Shown in pieces: positions 43,925 to 55,045 of a DNA stretch of 64,000 bases. Position 1 is the first letter of the stretch, and each line of letters begins with the position of its first letter. This DNA comes from Sthenelais limicola (taxonomy: Eukaryota > Annelida > Polychaeta > Phyllodocida > Sigalionidae). The notes under the pieces were generated by a model. It saw only the letters and a list, made by a program, of their open reading frames with translations. It was not told the origin of the DNA and ran no database searches. Location: positions 33,796,873 through 33,860,872 of the forward strand of contig OW804102.1 in NCBI GenBank assembly GCA_942159475.1, read 5' to 3'. The position numbers and the translations under genes were made by a program.

Positions 43925-44072
43925 GATTAGAGAACCGTATCTGCCGCAAGAACGAAAACCTTGGTGTAGCCCTAGCATTACCCACCCTATATGTTGTGGT
44001 TTGTATTTAATGCGTCTTATGCTAGGGCTACACCAAGGTTTTCGTCCTTGCAGCAGATGCGGTTCTCTAATC
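43925..44072. repeat. Long hairpin: 54-bp arms, 40-bp loop
   Basis: 43925-43978 and 44019-44072 are complementary at 51 of 54 positions; the inner part CCTTGGTGTAGCCCTAGCAT is perfect. It is embedded in a degraded relative of the TAAGGCCC MITE, whose end GAATCGGCTTAGTGGACTAG is at 44131-44150. The open frames over it are not genes. Confidence 0.85.
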
Positions 44073-44524
44073 CAGCACCATTGGTTTACCATTAGCCGCA
44101 GATGATTCTTTTGCACTAAATTATGTGGGAATCGCATCAGAATCGGCTTAGTGGACTAGATTACAGGCTATCCATGAATATTCTTAAGAAGATGCTTGGC
44201 TTAACTTCTGTTTTGTGTTATGTTACAGTTTGATAACATTGGTAACATTTCTTATTCACATTTTTATCTCACGGCTTAATAAAGTGTTACTACTGCAGTC
44301 GTCTATAGTGATTTTTAACAATTCGTTAACAACCTTTCAGCCAATCGAGGTCTATGTTTTTGCCATCAAGTGACTATGTACATGTATGCGTAGGGTCATA
44401 CGAGTTTTGATAAAACAACAAGGTTCCGTTTGAGATATATTTTTTAGACTTTCCACCCGGAATGTCAGATACCATGGGCTAAATTACTCCAGAGGACAGG
44501 TCCAATATATTCAGCATTCAGTTT

Positions 44525-44700
44525 GAGGTATATGTGATGTGTTTCGGAAAATGAGTCAAAAGTTGCTAAAAATGGATTTTGAGATAGCATAGCATTGAAA
44601 AGATGAGATCAAGCCGATTCTAATGATAGTAACAAGTAGGACATCTAATAAGTATTTCTAGATTTTAAGTTTGATATTTTTATTTTTGAAAAAAAAAGAG
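44525..44700. mobile_element. Degraded MITE, AAAATGAGTCA family
   Basis: Contains GGAAAATGAGTCAAAAGTTG and TGGATTTTGAGATA, as in the copy at 11405-11800. Confidence 0.5.
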
Positions 44701-44758
44701 TACCTTTGCAATACCTTTGGGTAAACAATTCCTAGTAAAGTATGTATTTGCCCTATTT

Positions 44759-44940
44759 GCCCTCAGTTGTGACTGTTCTGTTTCTTGTATCTGTCTTGTA
44801 CGACTCTCCCTACGACAGAACTCTGTAGACAATAATCTGATTTTTGGTCTGCCCTCAGTTGTCACTGTTCTGTTTCTTGTATCTGTCTTGTACGACTCTC
44901 CCTACGACAGAACTCTGTAGACAATAATCTGATTTTTGCT
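44759..44940. repeat. Recent 92-bp tandem duplication
   Basis: Two units starting GCCCTCAGTTGT are nearly identical and each ends with AATAATCTGATTTTTG. The open frame across them is a by-product. Confidence 0.95.
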
Positions 44941-46640
44941 ATGCTTGCAAGATATTCCTGGAATATACTGTATGATTGTTGAATTTTGCTTCTAGGAGCA
45001 TGACTGTATTGCATTGTGTTGTATGACCTTCCTTGCGACCAGGCTTATGTTGATACTAGAGAATGTATTGCCTTAATGTTAAATTAATATATATAATAGC
45101 TTAAAGTGTAATACCCAATGGTATATGTGTAAGAGCACGACGCGAAGTATCTAGATATTCTGCTCATTTGTTTTACATACGTTTTTTTAAAAAAAGATCT
45201 GAAGCGAAAATTATATTGAATATAGTGAAAAAGATCTCGATGTGTCCACCATGTCTAAATATTTATGTGTTAGAAATGGTTATTTTTATATAAAACCTTC
45301 ACATGATGGCCTATGCCTTATTGGAATAATTTAACGCCTTTGCCTTATGCACTCAGGCAACTTCTGAGAATATCAACGCTTGTCGCTGAAATATATTTCT
45401 GTTGTCCTTGAAATGGCTGTTTATGCATAGATATTGAGCAAGGCTAAAACCAAGTTACTTAACCAAAGTATGGCGTTGCACTCTATATAAATTGCAGAAT
45501 GCATGATGCCCCAACATTAGTTAATTATACCAAGATTCAAAACCAACGTTGGATGTAATACTCTATAAACAAAATGTGCTAAAAACCTGGAACGGACTAT
45601 CGCTTAGGCAACGAAATATAGGCATACTTGAGGCATTTAAAACAAATCAGAGAATATGGCTATATTCACTATTTATTTAACTCACCAAGTAACACAACAT
45701 CATATAAGTATAAAGTCTGTACACAACAAGTCCAGCAATACCTTTTAATCCGCTATATTCGTGTGTTAAAACGGCAACGTATTTGACTTTACTTTACTTT
45801 ATCTTTATTTTACCCTATCTTGAGTTGATGTCACGGAATTACAACCAATGTTTCTACCTATTCAATTTGATTCTTACATATATACCTACATGTGTATTTG
45901 TAATCGATTGACTGAAAATGAAGGCTTGCAAGTCTAACTGAAATGGATGTTAGTATATAAGGCTTGGGCAAGTGTAAAACTATCCAAAGGGACTTGGAAA
46001 CCAAGGAAAAATAAAATATATAAAAACGCATTTGCCTTCTTGACTCTCATTCCATTGACAAACAACCAGATTGGTATTTAGCTGGGGTGCCTAGATGGTC
46101 TGCAGGAGACATTGTTGGCATTCAAAGATACCAGATTAGCCTGAATCCACACGCTTACCACATTGGTACCAAGTCCTATTACTCCAAAATTAGGATGGGA
46201 GTTTGTAATGCTGATAACAGTAGTTGAACAAAGATTGAGCAATAACATGGTCGACCATACCGATATTTATCATTTATCATTTAATTTCGATTACCATGGA
46301 TGAAACGGTTAGGAATGGAAATCTTTTGAAAGGTTGATTACACTTTTGAATCCAAAATGTTTGTTATCTCAAACCCGCAATTAGAAACAAGACAACAACA
46401 CCCAATGTTTCCGATCATTTCCTCGATTTTGTTTATTACTAATGGTATAAATTACACATATCGATCAATTCATGTATGTCCAATGAAATACCCTTTTATA
46501 ACTGGTATTTTATGAAATATGCAAAACCGGTAATCTTATTTTATAACACTCCCGACGATCTATTACAAACAGTTCAACACAAGTGGTTGAACTTTAACAA
46601 AGATATATAATCATAATAAGTATAATCACCTTTCTCTACC
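44941..46640. other. Spacer without recognisable genes
   Basis: AT-rich; no supported frame or repeat. Confidence 0.5.
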
Positions 46641-46645
46641 CATAA

Positions 46646-46853
46646 GGGTGGTCTCCACTGGCTGCGGTAAGCTCTGTGGTAATCTCTGCAGTAAGCCTTG
46701 CGATGGTGCGGTGTTGGTGAGGAGTGGTGAGGACCTGCCTACATGGCCAGTGAACCATGTGGATAGGACCTCGTCATTCCTTTCCACCTACAGAACCAGC
46801 ACAAACCATCGCAGGCTTACCGCAGAGCTTACCGCAGCCAGTGGAGATCCCCC
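46646..46853. mobile_element. TTAA-type MITE (copy 2)
   Basis: GGGTGGTCTCCACTGGCTGC at the left and the complement of GGGGATCTCCACTGGCTGC at the right. It is a close match to 8825-9021 through the middle (GGTGAGGACCTGCCTACATG). The flanking tetramers are no longer perfect TTAA. Confidence 0.85.
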
Positions 46854-46859
46854 TTTACT

Positions 46860-47542
46860 CCACGTTGGTGTATGTACCACATGCTGTTTGTATGGGCGGG
46901 AGTGAGTGTGGTAATCTATCACGAAATCCACGTGTGAAGGATGGGGGTAGTAACAAGGGCTCCCAATGGTCACCTGATCATATTGTTGTCATCGACCAAT
47001 CAGATCACAGCTTTCTCCTGGGTTTTGGGCGGCTGGTCCAAACATAAGTCAAGTCAAGATCTATGGCTGTATTTGTTTTTGTAAGTAAAATGCCTTCGTT
47101 ATTCTTTAATATACTTGAACATAGCAAAGTGGGACTAAATATAGTACCTAAATTCAACAGTGGTACTCGGGACACTTTTGCACTGGCCTTGATGTGTTTT
47201 TTTTTGTAACCCACTTGCCTATCGGCTCGTGGGCCACAAAAAAACAAACATCTCGGCCACTGCAAAATTGTCCCTCGTACCACATTCTCATTAGGTACTA
47301 TCTATTTATTCAATATGTGCTACTATATATCTTACTGCTTTTGTACCGTCGCTTGTCTTTCGGGTTCAGCCGATGGAGCCTTTGTTCCTCTACTCCCCAG
47401 GAAAATGGGCTTAAACATATTTTTCTATACCATTTTTTACCATTTGCTACTAAATACTAACTAGCTCTTACTGATATTGTATGAGTGTAATATATATACA
47501 TCCCATAGATTGAGCGATATGTTACTTTGTTCATGCCTAATA
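46860..47542. other. Spacer without recognisable genes
   Basis: The open frames here lack domain features. Confidence 0.45.
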
Positions 47543-47891
47543 TACATAGTATTCACATGACGTCACCCCAGTCAGCGGCTATCCTCACTGGCAGTCATAC
47601 TGTGTGTCTACACATAGAGCAGGAAGCACCAGATTGACAGGCTTTCCCATTTCAAATGTTTGATGACGGCGATTATACTCATTATTCCATCATGACACAC
47701 TAAAAAATGACCACCAACCACCAAACCTATCAGCATACTTCATATAACATTCGCTAAGACTTTCGGGGTTGAAAACGGCCGAAAAACAGCATTTCCAAAG
47801 CTTGGAGCACACATGTCCAGCTAAAGTTTACAAAGCTTGACCCACAGTATGGCGAGGTCGCCAGCGCTGTGACGTCAGTGAATACTATGTA
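47543..47891. mobile_element. 350-bp MITE whose ends carry TGACGTCA
   Basis: Left TACATAGTATTCACATGACG and right complement TACATAGTATTCACTGACGT are inverted, and each continues through the palindrome TGACGTCA, the consensus CRE site. TA target duplication likely. Confidence 0.8.
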
Positions 47892-47892
47892 T

Positions 47893-48065
47893 AATTACGG
47901 CGAGCCACCGAAATTAGAAGCCATGCAGCAAAAACAACAGGGTTGAATCCTCCACAATTTAGGTCAAATAACTTTCAGAAGTGTAGAAGAAGAATAAAAG
48001 AAACATGTTGAAAACTTTTATTTTTTGACCGATGCTGAGAGTGACATCATACTAAAATTTACAGT
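47893..48065. repeat. Repeat module shared with 16.5 and 55.3 kb
   Basis: GGCGAGCCACCGAAATTAGA, GCAGCAAAAACAACAGGG and TAGGTCAAATAACTT match 55360-55430. It directly abuts the preceding MITE. The rest, 48066-48985, shows no gene. Confidence 0.55.
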
Positions 48066-48985
48066 AATGTTATTCTGATCAGATGCTAGATACCTTGTCG
48101 ATTTAATTATTTAATTAGAAAATTAATCTTCCATGAATACATATAATAACATAATAAGTCAGTGTGTTAAAGGTCTATTGTCAAGGTTTTCAATTGGTGT
48201 TTGATGCGTTTGCAAATCTTTTAAGACGATTTACAAAAGCTTTACACCCAAACATGTGTACTATCACTCCATGTAATCATATTTTCAGTAGGCATAGGTG
48301 TTGGTTCAGTGGTTATACGATATGAATGATACATCAGAAAACCCACACACAGATACTTGCTGATGAATTATATACAAATCAATGGTTCTATTATCTCTGA
48401 TTTACACCAAAAAGACCACAACTTACAAGGTACTTGTACAAGACATTATTCTTGTTGCAGAACAATTGTTGTCTTTTGTTTATACATAGGGCATCCCATG
48501 GTGAGTACATATCACATTCCTCCATGGTGAACATGCTGCCTATTTCAATAAAGCAGTAGTTACAATATAGAATTCTAGCATGATTAGTTTAATCAATAAT
48601 CATATTAGTAGTTATGTTGGTGTAGGCTTCTATCTGCCAAAGTTAGCAGAAGTCAATCAATAGCTAGTGAACTTTTGACTTACTGACTAATATTTGAAGC
48701 AAAACGGGGCACTATAATTAGTAAAGAAAGAACACCTAAATCTGGAGCCATGTATAAAAACTGTATATTTGAAAACAAAACATGAGAGAGATATCACCTT
48801 CATATGAAATTGACTCTGCCATTAACTAAAACAGATATTATTTCCAGAAATAAGAACACATTTTCTTACAAATCCCAATCTTAGAATCGAAATTGAATAT
48901 TATGTAGAAATGTAATTTTGAGGAAAGGACCTTCTAAGTTCCAGCTGAACTGATCGATGTCATTAAGGAGGTCTTTTTTCTCAAT

Positions 48986-49429
48986 TTACACTCTGTTAAT
49001 TTGGTCAATAACAATGGCGGAGTTCAGCAACAAAGCATCAACAACAGGTTCCTCAGTTAGTGGACTGTTCACAGTAGAAACAGTATTCTGTGACATCTCC
49101 TGTCCCTGTTCCATCTCCTCTCTTTTCTTTGCCTCCGCCTTCTCAATTCGATCATGCCTTACTCGCACTGCGAACAGCACAATCAACATGCAGATCCCTA
49201 CAGTGACTAGCACGCCACCTAGTATGTGGCTTCCTTGCTGCGGTTTAATGGCCGTCCACACGAACACAACGCCACCTAGGGTGATGAGGATGCACGAGAA
49301 GATGACGATCTCTACTGTCCAACTCTTCTTAGCGGATGAGGAGCTGGGTGGGATGGCCACGTTGGGGGCCAGGTGGCTCATTCTGCCATGAATGCTCCCC
49401 TGCATGGGCATTCTCACTAGAGCCGCCAT
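48986..49429 (-). CDS. Small two-pass membrane protein, paralog 4
   Basis: Intronless. I start it at the ATGGCGGCT at 49429 (strong context, A at -3 and G at +4) and not at the upstream in-frame ATG at 49474; this gives 147 aa. Hydrophobic segments lie at about 38-60 and 67-88, then VRVRHDR, an alternating charged helix (KAEAKKREEMEQGQE) and the full tail STVNSPLTEEPVVDALLLNS, ending INRV. The N-terminal MSHLAPN and KKSWT match LTHLPRS and NKRWT of paralog 1, while the tail matches paralogs 2 and 3, so it links the two subgroups. No known family recognised; the two-pass layout is like TMEM100. Confidence 0.78.
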   Translation of the reverse strand: MAALVRMPMQGSIHGRMSHLAPNVAIPPSSSSAKKSWTVEIVIFSCILITLGGVVFVWTAIKPQQGSHILGGVLVTVGICMLIVLFAVRVRHDRIEKAEAKKREEMEQGQEMSQNTVSTVNSPLTEEPVVDALLLNSAIVIDQINRV

Positions 49430-49979
49430 GTTGTTTTTTATTTGTATGAATATATTCACATAATCGTGTTTCACTACAGCTCTCTAAATTCCAGGAAGAT
49501 CTATGTGATTATATTCTGAACTATTGAGTTGAATAATTGCATATTGGTCTGTATGTGTTTGTTATAAAGATGTGGTGAATAGTTTGACTGTTGGGATTAT
49601 TTTCTTAAGCGAATATACAAAACTGTATCACGTCAAAATATGAGACACCCACAACTTTATATGTATAGTTCCTTTTGGGTGATGCTAAATTATTCTCATT
49701 GACGCAAGGTTAAGTCATAGTGGAGTAAGCCTACATACTTATTTTCCCAAGCATTGCTGCATATCGGTCTTATTATAAATAGATGTTTCCTATCGATCTA
49801 TGCTCCATGACGCCTATAGAAAGTGTTGTTTTAGTGTATCCAATATTTGTAGAGGCACCGCTCTTTATGTATACATGGTTTTCATGTCTTTTCTCTTGCA
49901 TGAATGGTTGAGGGCAAGGAGTGTCTATTTTAGTATAACTAAATGAGTTATTCTCATTAAAATAACTGCTTAATGGTTC

Positions 49980-51410
49980 TACTGTAAATGCATCCCTGTG
50001 ATCGAGATACTCCTTGATTCTGAAGATTTAAAATTAGAAAACACAGTATATTAACTTACTAATTCGATTCCCTTTCCACCGGGAATGAATAATAAATTGT
50101 TGATCCATGCTTTGTCCAACCTAATGGTTATTGAATGATAAATGGGTAAACATAGCCATTTGTTTTATGTTCCAGTGTGCACTGTGATATCGTATATCAA
50201 GTTTACTATATAAATATAGGCATTCACTTTATGATATAGATTTCCTGTCGTTATTCTGTCCTTCCCTCGCTGTATTGGTGGCAAAAAAACTGTCATGGTA
50301 CATCCCTTGGCGGCGAGTGAAAATCCATTGCAGTAAAAACTGTCCCTTTTTATGTGACTTGTTCAGTGAAGTGGATATTGTCCTGGAAATAAATAGCAGA
50401 AGATTTAATTATTGATTGAAGAGACAGGTACGGAACTAAACATGATAGACAGGAATCTTATGAAGAATTCATTACTTTATTTCGCCCACCGTCATGCCTC
50501 TTGGTCGTGGAATAACGAGTTCAAATGTCTTGACAAACGTTTTCACAGTTTTTAATCAGATATGCTGGGCATATTATTTACTTTTGCTAGGAGTGTATTT
50601 ACTCAACGATAGGACAGTTTACCAATCCGTTCTGTTTGGTACATAATCCCGACGGCTTGAAGGCGAGGGATTCTGCACAAACAGCTAGTGCACCAGCATC
50701 CCCGAAATAGCGGTTAATAATTGATTTAGTCTCTGGCTTATGTGGTTTTATCCACAGGACACTTTTTAAGGCAGTGACTAAAACGTTATAACAGCTAGAC
50801 TGGTCAATGAGTCTCGGACCGTTGTGTTTTGGGGGGTTGCTGCATGCCATAAAATTAGGAACACCCTGAAAAATAGTAGTGGGAATTTAGTGTTGTCTAA
50901 ATGAATTAATGTATGCCTCAGAGTCGCTCACAATTGCGTTCTTTAATAATGTAGTACACAATAAATACATTTTACTAAAAAAAAATAGTATATTTTATTT
51001 ATGTATTAATCATACCTTAGCGTAAGAATACAGGAAGCACATACCGCACACGGTCTATTGATAATGTCAATGCAGGAATGAATAGTAGTAGAATGATCGA
51101 TACCTACCACTTTGCCATCTATTTAATCAAACTTCTCATTTCACTTCTCTATTAAATTATGTTGAGAGAGCGTTTCCAAAATTTTCCGAGGGGAGTTTTA
51201 TACTTCTTTCATGAGACTACCACCTAGGACAAAGTGATAAGTCCTCGTATATTTCCGATATCTTAGTAAATTATAGTGTCAAATGTTGCAAATTATCTGT
51301 TTGCAATTATCTGGTTCGTTCGACCCACCTAAACGAATTGAATCACAATCAGGTTATCATTTATTCAGCGGGAAATGATATATATCTCATGCCACAGGAT
51401 AATAGTCCAC
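49980..51410. repeat. Duplicated block B, upstream of paralog 4
   Basis: Colinear with block A (29700-31395) and, at 49985-50165, with 59440-59640 (ATTCCTGTGATCGAGATACT; CTTTCCACCAGGAATAAATA). The duplicated unit, gene included, is about 2.5-2.9 kb. A LINE starts right after its right end. Confidence 0.7.
50599..50872 (-). CDS. Possible terminal exon of an unknown secreted protein
   Basis: On the minus strand a good acceptor (TTTTTCAG) opens a phase-0 frame of 90 codons ending in a stop. It starts GVPNFMACSNPPKHNGP and ends NGLVNCPIVE; it is rich in Cys and Pro and looks like genuine protein sequence. A 39-bp candidate preceding exon at 51058-51020 (TVCGMCFLYSYAK; donor AAG|GTATGA) would join in frame. 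I do not recognise the product. It may be a gene fragment trapped in block B. Confidence 0.35.
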
Positions 51411-51844
51411 GGTGGGCAACGAAATTGGAAACATTATTGTTTGTTTTTTTGTTTTTTTTTATTACCATTTTGGCCGTACAAATTACAATAGAATACAAAA
51501 AGCGCCTTTTCTCGCGTCGCCTCAATTCATTACTAGATTTACCTTACACTTCGTCATTTACCTTTACAATTGCCCTACTATAGGTTTACACAATACTAGA
51601 TTTCATCCTTAGTGTTTACTTAATCACGGCTCTTTTCACCTTACAATTATTCATCTTCCAATTCAAACTATCAAACAACAATTAGTTTTAATCTAATCAA
51701 CTTATTAGTGTCATAATACCGTTTACCAGTTTATGCGAACAGCTACAATTCCATTTAGATGCTGTTTGTACTCACTATCGCCTAGCCCTTACGAGAGCTT
51801 TTATTAAAAACAGGGACAGATTAAAAACTACCACTTGGTAGTAT

Positions 51845-52405
51845 CTAGATTTCGATCCTTTCTGTTAGCTTTAACCAGTATAGGTCTTTCAGTTGCTTGC
51901 TGAAGCCTGCCGGGTCATTACAATTGCGAATTAATTCAGGTAAATCATTCCACAGGGTTATCCCTCTGTAGTACGCACTTTTCCGCATTCGTTCCGATTT
52001 AGGGGTGAAGGTTTTAAACGTGACACCTACTCTATTTCTGAGTTCCTTCACTCTCTCGCTCTTATCTATATAATCCTCTCTTTTTCTAAACAATGTCTTG
52101 ATAAGTGCAATTTCCCTTCGGTAATCAAGGGGTAACAATTTTCCCTTGAGCAACAGTTCCTTCTTGGATAATTCCCAACCAAACGCTAATCTTAGTGCCT
52201 GAAAGATTATCTTTTGCAATTTTTTCTGTGCTACTAGATTACAATTCATAATTACCGGGCCTGCATATTCCAATAAAGGGAGTACGTATGTTTTGCACAG
52301 CAGCCAACAGAGATCACCGTTTAGGTATTTTCGTCTCTTACTTATGCCAGATAATGACCATTTTGCCCTTGCTACCATGCTATTCGCTTGCATATTCATG
52401 CTCAA
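51845..52405 (-). pseudogene. LINE C-terminal region downstream of the RT
   Basis: This 186-codon frame carries the conserved post-RT part: LPLLEYAGPV, and then RMRKSAYYRGITLWNDLP. Its true reading begins further upstream (VHIFKYLGVSIDDKLS) up to the insertion. Confidence 0.8.
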
Positions 52406-52494
52406 TTTATCATCAATCGATACGCCTAGGTATTTGAATATGTGTACACGTTCTAATACATCATTATCACACCTGTAACTGTAACTGTAAAAAG

Positions 52495-52970
52495 GTTACT
52501 AGAATTTTTGTGGACCCAGACCCGAACCATTTATTCGTGTTTTTATCAGATCTTATTTTATTATACAAGTCTAGAAAAAAACAAAAAGATTATTACTGAT
52601 TTTATAGCATCGATTGTATATGTAACTTATGCCAATTGGACGGTGGTTAAACACCATTTTGATGGTTTGATGATTTTGTAAAAAATACACCAGGTGGCGA
52701 CTATGTTCCAATCTATCTGTACAGTGGGTTTGGCCGACGTTCAAGCATACCACCAGGTGGTGCCATGGTTCCATTTCTTGTATGGAGTATGGCCAGGATT
52801 ATATATTACATTTAAATTTAAATTTAAAAACTGTAAAACATTAGGAATTGGAATTAATAACTACTATGAATACTATAATATTTTTCTGTTAATATTTAAG
52901 ACACGCTGAGAATGATTATCTTGTAAAACGGATAAAATGCTGTCAATAAAGAAATACAAAAAAAAATACC
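52495..52970 (+). mobile_element. Nested retroposed insertion in the LINE
   Basis: About 475 bp unrelated to the LINE interrupt its frame. The plus-strand end reads CTGTCAATAAAGAAATACAA then nine A's, that is, a polyadenylation signal and poly(A). CACCAGGTGG occurs twice inside. It looks like a processed SINE or transcript. ACCT/TACCT at both edges may be a short target duplication. Confidence 0.55.
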
Positions 52971-53091
52971 TCAACATAATATTCATTTCAGACCTGCTTT
53001 TACTAAATACCTGGTATTTCGTTTTCTTTTTATTCATTACCAGTCCATTTAGTTTACACCAATTGTTATAGATGTTGATAGCATTTTGGGC

Positions 53092-54723
53092 TTAAGTCTC
53101 CAATTCTTTATCCCCTCTCGCTGTTACAGTAATCACTGTGTCATCTGCAAATAATACCAATTCTCCACCAAAATTAATATCTCCAAGGTCGTTGCAGAAT
53201 ATTAAAAACATTAAGGGGCCTAAAATGCTCCCCTGGGGGACACCGTTTAGAACATGCTCATTGGATGTACATATTTCATCTTGTTTTAGGAATTGCAGTC
53301 TATCACTCAAAAAATCTCTCAATATACCACAAAGATTTGGGCCCATGCCCATCATCTTCAGCTTTCTTAGGAACAAACCATGCGATATGGTGTTAAACGC
53401 CTTTTTTATATCAAAATATATCGAAAGACACCTTTTACCTGCATCTAAGTTTTCATAGATCCCTTCTAGATTGCTGTGTATAGCGCCCAGAGTAGAACAG
53501 TTGCGCCTAAATCCAAATTGGGAGACCAAAAAGAATTCACTTTCCTCGAGAAAGTTGTATAGTCTATCATAAATCAGTCGCTCAATTACCTTACTCAGAG
53601 TAGGCACAATTGTTATAGCCCGCACATTGTCTAGGTTTTTCAAGTCACCCTGCTTCGGTAAAAGTTTAATTGCAGATATTTTGCATTCATCTGTGATTTT
53701 TCTAGTTAGTATACAACTGTTCAACAATGCTGTAAAGTATCTCGCATTACTGTTTAATGCCATACACAGTAGCTTGTTGTCGATATAAGTTAACCCAGAG
53801 CTCTTATGTTCCTTTATCTTAGCAATTTCAGCTATTACCTCCTCTACACTAAAATCATCGGTGATATCATAAACTATAGGCACGTCAATTACAGTCGGAT
53901 CCACCACAATGTTACCATCATTCCCTAGTAATGCAAAGAACTTATTTGTGTGTTCTAGCGCAGGCAGACCAGTTATTACAGTGCCATCCTGATAGAATTC
54001 ATTCAGGTTCTCACTACTAACATCTTTATTATTGTAGATTTTATTAATGCACCTCCAGAATTCTCTTGGATTCTTTCTATTTGAATGCACCAAATTGACA
54101 AAACACTCCTTTTTCTTTTGACAAATTAATTTGGTGACTCTTATCCGAAGGGACTTAGCCTCCGAAATATCAACCACGTTTTTACTCCTCCTTACTATAG
54201 AGAAAGCCTTGTCACGTTGTCTAATTACATTTTTCACATCTTGGTCTATATATGCCTGTGTCTTATATTTTATTTGTACCCTTATTCTTCTAGTGGATCT
54301 TTCTACACATTCTTTCATGTCAGTAACAAACTGGTTCCAACTTCTATTAACATTCACATTCATATTTACATCATAGTCATCGACCTTCTGTCTCAATTTA
54401 TCATTGAATTCAATATGTGCTTTTCGTCTACCTGTTTGAACCCATTTGTATTCTCTATCTGCCAGGCATACTCTAGTTTTTACATTTATCATGCAACTAA
54501 CCGGATAGTGGTCAGAAATATGTAATTTATGTATAGTACCATTAAACAAAGGCATGTTACTGTAGATTACATCTAACTGAGTTGCTGAATTCGCTGTTAC
54601 CCGTGTATGCCCATTAACACCTATGGTTAGGTTATATCTCAACATTAGATCCTTCCATTTCGCTGCTGGTCTATTAGTACAACTCAGATCTATGTTAATA
54701 TCACCTACTAGCATTATACGCAT
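53092..54723 (-). pseudogene. LINE endonuclease-end plus reverse transcriptase frame
   Basis: 543 codons, open throughout. Endonuclease motifs GD...N and SDH are near the start. The RT core has a catalytic Asp in FDIKKAF and the FADD box about 17 residues before the stop. The copy lacks a complete endonuclease upstream and is stopped right after the FADD box, so it cannot make the full protein. Confidence 0.88.
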
Positions 54724-55045
54724 TGTCTTCTTAGCCTACAGAGTACATCATTCATATGTTCTAAGCACCTTTCCAGAGATCCAGATGGTCTCCGATACAC
54801 ATTCATTAATATGAACTTTCCCCAATTCCCTATTTTCACAGACAATACCTGCATTTCAATGTCAATACATTGATGTTACATATAGACATACCTTCAAGTC
54901 CTTTGCTTGTTACTGATATTCCCTTCCTAACATAGACTGCGAGCCCTCCTCCCTTTTCAGACACGTTATTCATGATTCGGTCCTGCCTATACAAAGCGTA
55001 TCCACATTTTGAAATTTTTATATTATGATCTATTAATAGTATTAT

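Larger units (their letters stand above)
51438..55035 (-). mobile_element. Non-LTR retrotransposon (CR1/Jockey group), 5'-truncated and broken
   Basis: Reading on the minus strand, traces of the endonuclease start near 55035 (EKGGGLAVYVRKGIS). The main frame 54723-53092 holds the endonuclease end (GDINIDL at 7-13, SDH at 70-72) and the reverse transcriptase with FDIKKAFN, GVPQGSILGP and FADD. After a stop at 53092 the frame continues (AQNAINIYNNW), is cut by an insertion (about 52495-52970), and resumes to 51845 with the C-terminal region typical of the group (YRGITLWNDLPELIRN). T-runs at 51438-51461 are the poly(A) tail in minus orientation. Confidence 0.85.

Noticed and set aside
49430..49474. 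Upstream in-frame start for paralog 4
   Set aside because: The 15 extra residues are not shared with paralog 1 and the ATGGCGGCT start has a stronger context.
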